A stretch of 64,000 nucleotides of DNA from Variovorax sp. PBS-H4 (GCF_901827205.1 NZ_LR594675.1:3100001-3164000), one strand, 5' to 3'; shown: positions 22,490 to 30,012, numbered from the stretch's first letter. Made by a program: numbers and translations. Notes: generated from the sequence alone by a model not told the origin.

Positions 22490-22858
22490 TCAGGCTGCGG
22501 GGAGCAGCTCGTCGGGGATGTCGACCTCTTCGCCGAGGCGCGAGGCGACGAAGCAGCGCATGGCGGCGATGGCAGCGGTGGGGCCGAAGTTGGCCGTCTG
22601 GTCGCTCTGATCGATCCAGCTCTGCCACGCGGGCGCGTCGTTGTAGAAGATCGGGCAGAGGTGGATGCGCTCTCGCTCGATGATCGAGAGGGCCTCGTCC
22701 TCGATGCCGTAGTTGTCGAACCAGGCCCAGAAGCCGCCTGTCGGCTTCTTCATGATGAGGATCAGGTCATCGGGGTTCCGAACGAACTCGTAGCCATCAG
22801 CCAGCGCCACGGCGTAGGCAAGTGGGCGGCCGGCTAGGGCTGAGGTTTGGACCTTCAT
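22490..22858 (-). CDS. DUF2591-like protein (122 aa)
   Basis: A 122-aa protein starting MKVQTSALAGRPLAYAVALA and containing IIERERIHL and GPTAAIAAMRCFVASRLGEE, which together are the signature I know from DUF2591, a family of small phage and prophage proteins of unknown function. Length and order of motifs are typical and the protein is complete. It sits between a membrane protein and the autotransporter gene. Confidence 0.85.
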   Translation of the reverse strand: MKVQTSALAGRPLAYAVALADGYEFVRNPDDLILIMKKPTGGFWAWFDNYGIEDEALSIIERERIHLCPIFYNDAPAWQSWIDQSDQTANFGPTAAIAAMRCFVASRLGEEVDIPDELLPAA

Positions 22859-22859
22859 G

Positions 22860-23168
22860 TCAGATCTCCGTGATGGCTGTCTTGCGGTTGAGGACCAGGA
22901 ACAGCAGCAGGTAGAGCCCCAGGAAGACGACGATGCCGAGCAGCGCGCCGAACATCACCATCACGACGCCGTTGAGGTTGGACGTGCACAGGGTGGCGCT
23001 GAGGATCCAGGCCTTGACCGGCGCGAGCAGCGCGCCCAGCCAGGCGAAGTCGGTGGGGAGAGTGCTCAGGTCGGGTTTCATCAGCCCGACTCCGACCAGG
23101 AGGACGAGAACCGCGAGGATCAGCGCAAGCCGGGGTCGCAGCATTCGCTTGAGGTATTTGGAAATCAT
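22860..23168 (-). CDS. small membrane protein (102 aa)
   Basis: A 102-aa protein starting MISKYLKRMLRPRLALILAV. Two long hydrophobic segments are evident, about residues 14-30 (ALILAVLVLLVGVGLM) and 65-92 (GVVMVMFGALLGIVVFLGLY onward), separated by a region containing a possible third (FAWLGALLAPVKAWIL). It should insert in the inner membrane. It could be involved in exclusion or lysis control; no family recognised. The stop overlaps no gene but is two bases from the DUF2591-like start. Confidence 0.65.
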   Translation of the reverse strand: MISKYLKRMLRPRLALILAVLVLLVGVGLMKPDLSTLPTDFAWLGALLAPVKAWILSATLCTSNLNGVVMVMFGALLGIVVFLGLYLLLFLVLNRKTAITEI

Positions 23169-23395
23169 GTCGTTGTCCTTGCGAGGTTGTTGGGCATCGG
23201 GCGATCGAGGAACACGCACGCGTCGTCGCCGTGCACGTAGCCCGGGTACACCGCGTCGTCGACCAGGTAGTAGTCGAGCCCGAAGATGGAATAGGGCACG
23301 ACCTTCACCGTCTTGATCGGCTCGATGTCGTTTTGGCGGTCAGTCGATCTGGCGTAGACGCTGACGTTGTCGGGGCGGCGGTTGCGGCGGTCCAT
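23165..23395 (-). CDS. small hypothetical protein (76 aa)
   Basis: A 76-aa protein starting MDRRNRRPDNVSVYARSTDR; the PDNV sequence is encoded by an exact copy of the dispersed motif (23363-23375) near the gene start, the same placement as in the exonuclease and 73-aa genes. A beta-rich centre (VVPYSIFGLDYYLVDDAVYP) follows. No family recognised. Confidence 0.55.
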   Translation of the reverse strand: MDRRNRRPDNVSVYARSTDRQNDIEPIKTVKVVPYSIFGLDYYLVDDAVYPGYVHGDDACVFLDRPMPNNLARTTT

Positions 23396-23396
23396 G

Positions 23397-23744
23397 TCAA
23401 GGCACCTCGGCAAGCAGTCGCGTACCCTCTGGCACGTCCGTGAGCCACTCCAACTTGTAGTTGCGGTGGTAGCTTCCGTTGGTGTATGACCTCACGACGG
23501 CGACCGGCTTCATCGCCCGCAGACGCTCGATCTCGTCAAGAAGTGCCGGAAGCCAGGCGTGCGCCGCGTCACAGAACGAGGCGTCGTTGGAGTGCGTGAA
23601 CTCGGCGATGCCGCAGGCTGGTCGAGTCGTGCCCGGGTTGTAGGCGACCGTGTGGTGCGAGGTTGCGCCCTGTGCCCACTTGCCGGGAGTCGCACTCTTG
23701 TGGAGCTCGCGCAGATCGCTGATCACGTCAGGGGTGATGGTCAC
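23397..23744 (-). CDS. hypothetical protein (115 aa)
   Basis: A 115-aa protein from a GTG at 23744 preceded by GGAGGGC. It reads VTITPDVISDLRELHKSATP, then GKWAQG, then ASFCDAAHAWLPALLDEIER. The sequence belongs to the very common phage family in which an N-terminal TPGPW/ATPGKW motif is followed by an ANAxLIAAxxxxLPxLLxxIE helix (compare 28310-28648). Function of that family is unknown. It overlaps the 58-aa zinc protein by four bases. Confidence 0.65.
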   Translation of the reverse strand: MTITPDVISDLRELHKSATPGKWAQGATSHHTVAYNPGTTRPACGIAEFTHSNDASFCDAAHAWLPALLDEIERLRAMKPVAVVRSYTNGSYHRNYKLEWLTDVPEGTRLLAEVP

Positions 23745-23917
23745 GTCGTGCCCTCCGGCCGGTTCACGCTCGGCGCCGGCAGCGCCGGCATGCCGGGCTT
23801 CTTCTGCCACGCAGCCATCGCGGCGGCGCGGCGCGCCTGGCAGCCCGGACAGGTCTTGAAGAAGACGTTGTTCGAGTTCGCGCGGCAGGCGCTGCACAGG
23901 GGTTGGTATGCATTCAT
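23741..23917 (-). CDS. small zinc-knuckle protein (58 aa)
   Basis: A 58-aa protein found by translating the gap: MNAYQPLCSACRANSNNVFF then KTCPGCQARRAAAMAAW. Two CxxC pairs 14 residues apart form a likely zinc ribbon, followed by a basic helix and a Pro-rich tail. It has four-base overlaps with the genes on both sides, which supports it. It is one of several tiny zinc-ribbon proteins in this arm. Confidence 0.6.
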   Translation of the reverse strand: MNAYQPLCSACRANSNNVFFKTCPGCQARRAAAMAAWQKKPGMPALPAPSVNRPEGTT

Positions 23918-24339
23918 GACCTGGCCGCCACGAAGAACCGGATTCGGCGAGCCACGTCGAGTGGGCCTGCCTTGCCCTCGTACGACCCGGCCGCGAACAG
24001 GAGGTTTGAGTGCTCCTGCTTGAGCCCGAAGAACCAGTTGACGGCGTCGAAGTGGCCGAAGAGCGGGCCTTCAGGGCCATGCTGGTAAGCGGGCATGGCC
24101 CCGTCCCAGTACAGGCCCTGCTCGTTGAATTCGGGCAGCGCGCAGGCCCATCCAACGGCGCAGCCGGCGAAGCCACAACCGTGCAGCAGCTCATGGTCGG
24201 AGACGTAGCGGCGGCGCTCTTCTTCGTACTGGCCCTCGGCGTGCAGGCGCCAGTCGGCCAAGTCGAACCGATCGGCGGGGATGCGCGTCTCCAGCGCGTT
24301 GGCCAGCATCAGCAGGCGCTTCTTGTGGGTGGGTCTCAC
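23914..24339 (-). CDS. CGxxxCxxGW paralogue 4 (141 aa)
   Basis: A 141-aa protein from a GTG at 24339 with GGAG upstream. It has KKRLLMLANALETRIPADRF, then HGCGFAGCAVGWACALPEF, then WFFGLKQEHSNLLFAAG and a C-terminal DVARRIRFFVAA helix. It is adjacent to and clearly a duplicate of paralogue 5, with which it shares nearly identical segments; the duplication must be more recent than that of paralogues 1-3. Confidence 0.7.
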   Translation of the reverse strand: MRPTHKKRLLMLANALETRIPADRFDLADWRLHAEGQYEEERRRYVSDHELLHGCGFAGCAVGWACALPEFNEQGLYWDGAMPAYQHGPEGPLFGHFDAVNWFFGLKQEHSNLLFAAGSYEGKAGPLDVARRIRFFVAARS

Positions 24340-24734
24340 GATGCGTCTCCATCGGCCACGAAGGCACGGATGCGCCGAGCCACCGCCAGCGGGTCGGTGT
24401 GCTGGCCCGGCCGGTATTTGTCGGAGTCGAACAGGTATTGGGCGTCGTCCTCGTCGATGGCGAAGAAGGCCTCGACGGCGTCCCATCCCCCGTGGTCGCT
24501 GTTGCGGATCTCGGGGAAGCCGTGCTCATTCCAGACCAGGCCCTGCCGCTGGAACTCGGGCAGTGCGCAGGCCCAACCAACGGCGCACCCGGCGCTGCCG
24601 CAGCCATGCACCAGCTGCTCATCGGTCGTCTCCGATCCGTAGGTTCCGCGGCGCCAGCTTTCGAGGTTGAACTTTTCAGCCGGGATGCTCTTCTCGAGCG
24701 CGTCGGCCAGCATCAGGAGGCGGGTCTTGTTCAT
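24336..24734 (-). CDS. CGxxxCxxGW paralogue 5 (132 aa)
   Basis: A 132-aa protein starting MNKTRLLMLADALEKSIPAE, then HGCGSAGCAVGWACALPEF, AFFAIDEDDAQYLFDSDKY and LAVARRIRAFVADGD. Tandem with paralogue 4. It is the first gene after a 545-base gap, so it may begin a transcription unit. A partial dispersed motif (24742-24754) and a perfect hairpin (24764-24787) lie just upstream. Confidence 0.7.
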   Translation of the reverse strand: MNKTRLLMLADALEKSIPAEKFNLESWRRGTYGSETTDEQLVHGCGSAGCAVGWACALPEFQRQGLVWNEHGFPEIRNSDHGGWDAVEAFFAIDEDDAQYLFDSDKYRPGQHTDPLAVARRIRAFVADGDAS

Positions 24735-25280
24735 GGTCGTAGTCCTTGTCGGGGTGCCCACGACCAACGCCCCGTCAAGGGCGTTGGCGGGGCGTGTGTT
24801 TGATGCCGGGGTTCCTGCCCGGCGGCATGGGCAGCTCTTGACGCGTGGCTGGCGGTGTTCGGCCCGGTACTGCGGGCGGCGAGGAGGAATCCCATCGGTC
24901 AGTCGCGGCCGTATGCAAGTTGCACGGCGCGGCCAGGGCGGCGCTGTGCTCAGGCTTGTTGGTGGCGCTGACTCGGTATGGGATTGATTTCGCGGCCATG
25001 CAGGAGCACGGCCAAATGGATCGAGGCGACCATCGAGCGCAAGGGCTTTGCATCCCTGCGTGCTGGGTCTTTCAACGTAGCCCTCAACGTGTCGCCACGA
25101 CTCAGCGACGTGAGGTCGCTGAGCGGGGTAGGTGGGCTGGTCGCCTGGTGTGGTGAATTGGCCCGGGTCAGCCGGGCTGATTCAAAGACGCTTCATGTGT
25201 AGCTCCTCAGGTGTGGGGTTGGCCCTCGACAGCGTCGATGACGTTGTCGGGGCGGGAGTGCGTGACAGCAGATTGATGGG
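24735..25280. other. 545-base gap without a supported gene
   Basis: This stretch has open frames on both strands, but none with convincing composition, ribosome site or coupling. It contains a perfect inverted repeat CCAACGCCC/GGGCGTTGG (24764-24787), a second perfect inverted repeat CTCAGCGAC/GTCGCTGAG (25101-25123) and an exact copy of the dispersed motif (25240-25252). None of the hairpins has a U-tract. It may be a regulatory region, a decayed gene or a non-coding RNA; I cannot decide. Confidence 0.5.
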
Positions 25281-25559
25281 TCAGGTCTCGCGCATGCGGC
25301 GGGTGATCTCTCGGGCCTGCGCCTCGGTCGCCCACGGGTCGGCTTCGACGCGGTGGTAGCCGCCGCCCGGGTATCTGCCGTACGGCGTCAGCAGGCCAAG
25401 TCCGCACAGCTTGGCCAGCACACCTGATGGGGTGCGCCCGACCTCGAGGCAGATGTCCTCCAGGTCCAGGCCCTGGCGGAACAGGCGCTTGAGCTGCTCG
25501 AGGTCCTCGGCAAGCCAGACCTTTCCGGCGTTCGGCAGTTTGGGGTTGGTGTCGGTCAT
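25281..25559 (-). CDS. putative helix-turn-helix protein (92 aa)
   Basis: A 92-aa protein starting MTDTNPKLPNAGKVWLAEDL. The core WLAEDLEQLKRLFRQGLDLE followed by DICLEVGRTPSGVLAKLCGLG is a three-helix SANT/sigma-like unit found in many small phage proteins (tri-helical, second helix acidic, third recognising DNA or protein). The tail is charged. It could be a DNA-binding protein. Four-base overlap with the 65-aa gene. Confidence 0.6.
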   Translation of the reverse strand: MTDTNPKLPNAGKVWLAEDLEQLKRLFRQGLDLEDICLEVGRTPSGVLAKLCGLGLLTPYGRYPGGGYHRVEADPWATEAQAREITRRMRET

Positions 25560-25753
25560 GAGAACCCCAGTTGAAATTCGAAGAGCTCGTCAAGCCTGTC
25601 GCGCAGCGCGTCCCACTCGCCGCGGTCGATGCCGTGGTCCTCGCATCGGACACCGGCGGCGCCCATCAGCTTGTGCACGCACTCGGCCAGGGCCAGCAGC
25701 TGCTTGTCGTGCTCGTTCATCCACTGGCGAACCAGGTGCAGATCGGCGTCCAT
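25556..25753 (-). CDS. small helical protein (65 aa)
   Basis: A 65-aa acidic protein starting MDADLHLVRQWMNEHDKQLL, followed by ALAECVHKLMGAAGVRCEDH and a C-terminal helix. No family recognised. It is coupled to the HTH gene downstream and follows the 234-aa gene by two bases. Confidence 0.55.
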   Translation of the reverse strand: MDADLHLVRQWMNEHDKQLLALAECVHKLMGAAGVRCEDHGIDRGEWDALRDRLDELFEFQLGFS

Positions 25754-25755
25754 GT

Positions 25756-26460
25756 TCAGTCTCCCGCTGGCCGCTCGGCCTGGGAGGCTGCGAGGGACTG
25801 CAATGCACGCAGGCCAGCAAGTGCCCGGCTCACTTCGTCTTCGTAGGCGGGCATCTTCACAAAGGCCAGGACTTTTGAAAGTGCTTCTGCCGCCGCGTCG
25901 ATGCGCTCCCCCACTGCCTGCCCTGCTGGTGCTCCTGCGAGGGCCTCGGGCTCAAAGGGGTACATGAACGTCATCAGGTGGGATCGAAGTTCGTTTCGGT
26001 AATGGTCGGCACCTTCACGGTCATTCATTCCTACAGAACCAGCATGCAGAGAGGACAACTCAAGTGCGCGGGCCACCGCATTGAAAGGCGAGTTCTGCCC
26101 TACTGGTGCTGGCCGCCGCTCGGATTGCTGGCCGGCGAGGGCCTTCTCTGCAAAGCGGACGCCGGCACGGAAGGCGGCATAGTCGCTGGAGACGTTGTGG
26201 GCAAGGGCGGCTTGCACGATGGCACCTTCGCTCATCGGCTCGGCCTGCTGCCCGGAGGGCGCTTGCGGTGCGGCGGCGATGGATTCGGCGACCAGTTCCT
26301 CGAACTTCTGCCGCGTCTCGTCGGACAGGCGGTTTAGCTTGTACGAATCGCTGTCGGCTTGCTGCCAGTACGTTTGTCCCAGTTGATAGGCGCGGCGCAG
26401 GGCTTTCTCGATGGGCGACTGTTCGCGCCGTTGCCATGCAATCAGTTCCTCATTGGTCAC
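25756..26460 (-). CDS. hypothetical modular phage protein (234 aa)
   Basis: A 234-aa protein from a GTG start. Helical segments alternate with Ala/Pro/Gln linkers: EKALRRAYQLGQTYWQQADS, ETRQKFEELVAESIAA, YAAFRAGVRFAEKALAG, and ERIDAAAEALSKVLAFVKMP. This arrangement is typical of mosaic phage early proteins that are assembled from exchangeable helical modules. No function is known. It overlaps the 553-aa gene by 11 bases and shares its linker style. Confidence 0.65.
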   Translation of the reverse strand: MTNEELIAWQRREQSPIEKALRRAYQLGQTYWQQADSDSYKLNRLSDETRQKFEELVAESIAAAPQAPSGQQAEPMSEGAIVQAALAHNVSSDYAAFRAGVRFAEKALAGQQSERRPAPVGQNSPFNAVARALELSSLHAGSVGMNDREGADHYRNELRSHLMTFMYPFEPEALAGAPAGQAVGERIDAAAEALSKVLAFVKMPAYEDEVSRALAGLRALQSLAASQAERPAGD

Positions 26461-28111
26461 GGTCGGCTCCCTTCGTATCTGGAGGGGCAGGGGTGGAGAG
26501 CTTGCGCGCTCGGATTTGGCCGCAGTTGCAGCACCATGGAAGCTCCAAAGAACGTCCCGTGCTCATCAGGCATTCTGGTTCGTGCTCCCCCTCCCCACTC
26601 GGAGCCGCCTGCTTTTCAGCGGGCGGGGTGGCGAGTCGAGCACGCGCAAGGTTGATGGCAGCATTGCGCCGCTGTTGCTTCACCGATTCTTCAAGATCGC
26701 AGGCGATCGAGTCTGCACCGTCATTGAATGCATCGTCGTAAAGCGCCACGAGTGCGTCACCGCACAGGGCTGGTGCCGGCTTCGTGTCTTGCTGCGCAGG
26801 CTCTGCCTCCGGGGTCGGGGGAGTGGAGAGGGCATCGAAGAACTCGCCAACTCGAACGAACTCTGTGAAGTGGTAGCCGCGCAGGATGCTCTCGGGCCGG
26901 CTGTCGTAGAGTCGCCGCCAATCGGCAAGCGACCGCTTCGCCTCCGTCTTCGCAGGCTCTGCCGGGGTGGGGGCGGCGAAGTTCACCGAGCCATCGAGCG
27001 GAATTGATCCTTCCTCGGGGTACTCGGCAAGCCAGCAGCACAGGCCCGCAGGGTAGGGCTCTCCGTCCATGTCTATGCCCGCGTCGCGCTCCGCAATGCA
27101 CACCTCCTGCTCCATCTGCTCGTCGGTGCCGTCAGGCGCTACGAACGTCATGGCCTCGCGCAGTTGGTAGCCGGACAGGTTGAGGGGCGGCAGCATGTAG
27201 CGGATGCCGTTGGGCAGGCACTTCTGATCCGCCGCCTCCGCTGGGGCTGCTGGCGCTTGCCGGGAGAGGGCGGCTGGAGAGCGAGAGGCGAACAACTGCG
27301 TTCCGGCTGGCAGCGTGTACAGGCCGGGCAGATACTCCACGCCGACACCTCCACCTTTGCCGACGCCGACAACGGCCACCGCCTCTCCAGCACTGCCGCT
27401 CTGGATGGGCTCTGCGGCAAACCCATGTTGCGCCGCATCGACGATAAGGTGCGAGATGCGTTCGCGCAGTTGCTGGGCATCGCGGTACTGCAAGGCAACG
27501 TCTCGCAGGTTGTTGACGAGTGCGGCCGTCTGATGATCTTTCCACGGCTCTGCGGCTGGTCGCGTGCCGAAGCGGGCGAGGACCGCTCTGGCGACGCTGA
27601 GGAAGTCGTCGCGGCCGTAGCCCCAGTGCTGTTCAATGACAGCCTGCAGCTCCGCATCGCTCGGCTCCTTCTCGCCTGCGATCATGAAGCCCAGGATCTC
27701 GATGGCGTTCTCGGCGGACACGCCACCGCGCAGCTCAGGGATGAACTCCGCCCACTTGTCCTTGGCGGCGAGGGCCTTGCGGACATCGCGCTCGTAGTCG
27801 CCTTCGGATGCGGCTGCGCGCATCGTCGTCAGCGCCTTGGCGAAGTCGTTCCAGAACTTGATGGCCTCCCGCATCGTCGCGCGGTAATGGCAGTCCGGCG
27901 GCATGTAGAGCGGGCAGCCCTCGTTCGTGAGTCCGTCTTGCGGCCCGATGGGCTCGTTGGTGGAGCACATCACGGCCTTCGTTGCTGGTCCGTCCGGCGA
28001 CACGCTGTACTGCCAGAGCTCAGGCGTTCCCCCGCAGCACGGGCAGGGCTCAAGGCGTGCGCCGTCGGGTATCGACAGGCGCTTGTAATCGTCGTGCAGC
28101 GGCGCGCTCAC
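26450..28111 (-). CDS. large mosaic phage protein with Lar-like N-terminus (553 aa)
   Basis: A 553-aa protein from a GTG start. The first 100 residues contain LEPCPCCGGTPELWQY, then NEGCPLYMPPDCHY and MREAIKFWNDFA, the layout of the Lar (restriction alleviation) zinc-ribbon family. Then come Ala/Pro-rich linkers and several unrelated modules: RKALAAKDKWAEFIPELRG, FLSVARAVLARFGTRPAAEP, an Ala/Gly beta segment, a DGTDEQMEQEVCIAERDAG block and a C-terminal Cys motif ending PWCCNCGQIRARK. It looks like a concatenation of small phage modules. Anti-restriction activity is possible from the N-terminal part only, and is unproven. Confidence 0.7.
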   Translation of the reverse strand: MSAPLHDDYKRLSIPDGARLEPCPCCGGTPELWQYSVSPDGPATKAVMCSTNEPIGPQDGLTNEGCPLYMPPDCHYRATMREAIKFWNDFAKALTTMRAAASEGDYERDVRKALAAKDKWAEFIPELRGGVSAENAIEILGFMIAGEKEPSDAELQAVIEQHWGYGRDDFLSVARAVLARFGTRPAAEPWKDHQTAALVNNLRDVALQYRDAQQLRERISHLIVDAAQHGFAAEPIQSGSAGEAVAVVGVGKGGGVGVEYLPGLYTLPAGTQLFASRSPAALSRQAPAAPAEAADQKCLPNGIRYMLPPLNLSGYQLREAMTFVAPDGTDEQMEQEVCIAERDAGIDMDGEPYPAGLCCWLAEYPEEGSIPLDGSVNFAAPTPAEPAKTEAKRSLADWRRLYDSRPESILRGYHFTEFVRVGEFFDALSTPPTPEAEPAQQDTKPAPALCGDALVALYDDAFNDGADSIACDLEESVKQQRRNAAINLARARLATPPAEKQAAPSGEGEHEPECLMSTGRSLELPWCCNCGQIRARKLSTPAPPDTKGADRDQ

Positions 28112-28305
28112 CTGGCCACCTCGACAAGGTTGCCGAAGTCGTCGACCACGCAGTAGGCGCCCCAGCGGCCCAGGGGATCGGAGACGCGCAAACCGGAGAT
28201 GTAGGCGTAGTACTTGCCGTGCGGGAGGCTGTCGCCCCAGCGCAGGGTCACGGCGTGGACGGCGGTCTCGCTGATGTTGCCGGCGGGGTAGATGTTGGTT
28301 TTCAT
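28108..28305 (-). CDS. small hypothetical protein (65 aa)
   Basis: A 65-aa protein starting MKTNIYPAGNISETAVHAVT. Mostly beta (LPHGKYYAYISGLRVSDP, YCVVDDFGNLVEVA), reminiscent of a small sheet protein. No family recognised. Four-base overlap with the 553-aa gene. Confidence 0.55.
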   Translation of the reverse strand: MKTNIYPAGNISETAVHAVTLRWGDSLPHGKYYAYISGLRVSDPLGRWGAYCVVDDFGNLVEVAR

Positions 28306-28309
28306 GGTG

Positions 28310-28648
28310 TCAGGTCTCCGGTTGAGTCTTGGCAAGGGCGGCGCGGGCGTCCTTCACCGCGCCCTCGGTCTCGGGGTCCCAGTTCCCGGCGTCCCCGCTG
28401 TTGGCCAGAGCCACGTAGCGGTCGAGAAGGGCGCTCAGGGCGGCGCTCAGCTCTGGCGCGGCGGCCATCAGCGCGAGGTTGGCTGCGTTCTCCAGGCTGG
28501 CTGGGCTGCACGCGTAGCGCCAGCCGCCGCTCGAGGTGGAGCCGGTGGCCACGACAGCGAGCGTCTCGCCGCCCTCGCACGGGATCTGGGCGACGACCAG
28601 GAGGTTGTTGATGACCGTCCACGGGCCTTTGGTGTGTAGGGTGCTCAT
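28310..28648 (-). CDS. conserved phage protein of the HTPGPW type (112 aa)
   Basis: A 112-aa protein starting MSTLHTKGPWTVINNLLVVA, with ENAANLALMAAAPELSAALS and a C-terminal helix. The pattern H-T-x-G-P-W near the start, a short beta region with a conserved ICE/EGG-like stretch, and ANAxLIAAAPELL belongs to a protein family found in very many phages and prophages. Its function is unknown. It is the first gene downstream (leftward) of the 550-base gap with the AAGTGGCA repeats. Confidence 0.75.
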   Translation of the reverse strand: MSTLHTKGPWTVINNLLVVAQIPCEGGETLAVVATGSTSSGGWRYACSPASLENAANLALMAAAPELSAALSALLDRYVALANSGDAGNWDPETEGAVKDARAALAKTQPET

Positions 28649-29202
28649 GCGGGCCTCCGATTGGGGTGGGGATTGCAAGGTGGGCGGGGAGTGGGCATAG
28701 TCGCGAGTAGCGACTGAGGTCGCGTTCGAGTTCAATCCCCAGCTGAACAACCGGGTCAGACGCAGGCGGGGGTAGGGTGTACCGGCACTCGCGGACAGAA
28801 CCAGGTTTGTTACAAATGCCCCCTTGAGGGGCTTTCGGCGTTTCCGAAACGGTCCTGGATGGGCGTCAGGGCCTGGTCCTGGAAGTGGCACTTGAGGCTC
28901 TTAATTTCAAGCAGCTCAAGTGGGTTAAGTCCTTGTCCCGCCTCAGGAAAGTGGCAATTGGGAAGCGGGAAAAAGTGGCACTCGGAGGGGAGTTGTGCAA
29001 GGGGTGGGTTGAGCGATTTCAAACTTCGAAGAGGAAGTTGAGATATTTCTTGAAAATGAGTTTTAGAAGTGGCATTCCCAAAAAGAGGTCACTTTTTCAA
29101 ATGAAACTCGTAAGTCCCTGTCAGAGTTGAGGATTCAGGCACTTTTCTCTTCAAAGTATGAGCTGAGTGCCACTTCAGCGCCCACTTGCACCCGGGTAGA
29201 AC
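28649..29202. other. AT-rich non-coding gap, candidate replication origin
   Basis: This 554-base stretch is much more AT-rich at 28.9-29.16 kb than its surroundings (runs such as AAATGAGTTTTAGAAG) and has no convincing gene; open frames in it have atypical composition. It contains four direct copies and one inverted copy of AAGTGGCA, an imperfect TTTGTTACAAA palindrome (about 28806-28816) and a GCCCCCTTGAGGGGC hairpin (about 28819-28833). Iterons plus an AT-rich tract in an early gap are the usual look of a phage or plasmid origin; a complex promoter region is the alternative. Confidence 0.5.
28883..29175. repeat. iteron-like AAGTGGCA repeats
   Basis: Copies of AAGTGGCA at 28883-28890, 28949-28956, 28973-28980 and 29067-29074 (plus orientation), and the reverse complement TGCCACTT at 29168-29175. 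Related sequences GGCACTTTT (29138) and AAGTGACC in inverse orientation (about 29088) lie between. Most copies are preceded by a purine (GA or AA). Five exact 8-mers in under 300 bases is far above chance. Confidence 0.75.
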
Positions 29203-29478
29203 TCACAGAATCGTTGAGGAGATCCATGCGCCGATCCGGTGCAGCAGCCTTGCCGTTGGCGTTGTCGGGGCAGGTTTCGGGCTGAACACTTGCCGGTAGC
29301 GCTCGCGGCTGGACAGCATGGGCTGGTGGCTCGGCCGGGCGGCGCGCGTGAGCGTCGGCGCCGGCGTTGGGGTCGGGATTGACGTTGTCGGGGCGTAGCG
29401 GGTGTCGTCGTCCGGCAGCGGCACGTTCAGCGGCGACGGTCCAAGGGTGATGTACAGGTTCGTTGCGCGGTCACGCAT
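29203..29478 (-). CDS. small Pro/Thr-rich hypothetical protein (91 aa)
   Basis: A 91-aa protein starting MRDRATNLYITLGPSPLNVP. It is Pro/Thr/Ser-rich with two APTT segments, each encoded by a dispersed motif copy (29258-29270 and 29381-29393), and ends with a short hydrophobic helix (LLHRIGAWISSTIL). The protein may be real or a frame created by the repeats; the ATG overlaps the stop of the coiled-coil gene, which supports it modestly. Confidence 0.5.
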   Translation of the reverse strand: MRDRATNLYITLGPSPLNVPLPDDDTRYAPTTSIPTPTPAPTLTRAARPSHQPMLSSRERYRQVFSPKPAPTTPTARLLHRIGAWISSTIL

Positions 29479-29734
29479 GGCGTCGTCCTTTTGATTTGGC
29501 TGCGAGCTCGGCCTTCAGCCGCTCGCGGAGGTCCTGCACGTAGCCGGGCACACCAACGTGGCCAGGCGGGTCGAACGGCGCGTCTGGCGCCGGTTCCTGC
29601 GGCTTGTCGAGGCCCAGCTGCCAGCGCAGGTCGAACGCCTCGTTGCGCAGCGATGCGAGCTCGCGTGCCTTGCTGATCAGGGCGCTGCGCAGCCGCTCGA
29701 TCTCGGCCTCCAGCTGCGCCTTGGTTTTGGCCAC
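29471..29734 (-). CDS. coiled-coil protein (87 aa)
   Basis: An 87-aa protein from a GTG preceded by GGAGTGAC. It starts with KTKAQLEAEIERLRSALISK, a textbook coiled coil running to about residue 40, followed by a Pro-rich linker and a second helix (DLRERLKAELAAKSKG). No known family. It follows the 64-aa gene by three bases. Confidence 0.6.
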   Translation of the reverse strand: MAKTKAQLEAEIERLRSALISKARELASLRNEAFDLRWQLGLDKPQEPAPDAPFDPPGHVGVPGYVQDLRERLKAELAAKSKGRRHA

Positions 29735-29737
29735 GCG

Positions 29738-29932
29738 TCACTCCCCGTCGAATTCGTCGGGGTCGCCCATGGGCGCGTCGTCGTAGTCCTCGTAGAGGTC
29801 CTCGCGATCCCAGATGTCGGCGGTCTCTGCGCGCGCGTCCTCGGCGCTGACGTCGGCGCGCAACTGCTCGCGGCGCAGCCGCTCCATGTCGGCCTCGTGC
29901 GCCAAGTCGCGCTCTTCAAACAGTTCGGGCAT
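29738..29932 (-). CDS. small acidic protein (64 aa)
   Basis: A 64-aa protein starting MPELFEERDLAHEADMERLR; it becomes extremely acidic towards the C-terminus (DREDLYEDYDDAPMGDPDEF). Such acidic tails occur in phage DNA-mimic and anti-restriction proteins, but there is no further evidence. An AAGGAGAAG ribosome site precedes the ATG, itself preceded by a perfect hairpin CGCGCC/GGCGCG (about 29951-29968). Confidence 0.55.
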   Translation of the reverse strand: MPELFEERDLAHEADMERLRREQLRADVSAEDARAETADIWDREDLYEDYDDAPMGDPDEFDGE

Positions 29933-30012
29933 GACTTCTCCTTCGCGCCAAGCACGGCGCGAGCAAAAAATCGGAAAAAATTCGGCCCCGGGGGTATTTT
30001 TCGGGGACTTCT

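Noticed and set aside
24775..25053. 92-codon minus-strand frame in the 545-base gap
   Set aside because: No ribosome site, no coupling, low-complexity Ser/Pro/Ala composition. Kept only as part of the gap description.
28668..28695. GGGGATTG in the left arm, like the left half of the late element
   Set aside because: The right half is absent (CATAGTC at best) and the orientation faces away from the local genes; similar lone left halves occur inside genes near 46110 and 57166.
28885..29130. 81-codon plus-strand frame (and a 70-codon minus-strand frame at 28810-29022) in the AT-rich gap
   Set aside because: Composition unlike phage genes here; the repeated KVA or CHF tripeptides merely translate the AAGTGGCA repeats.
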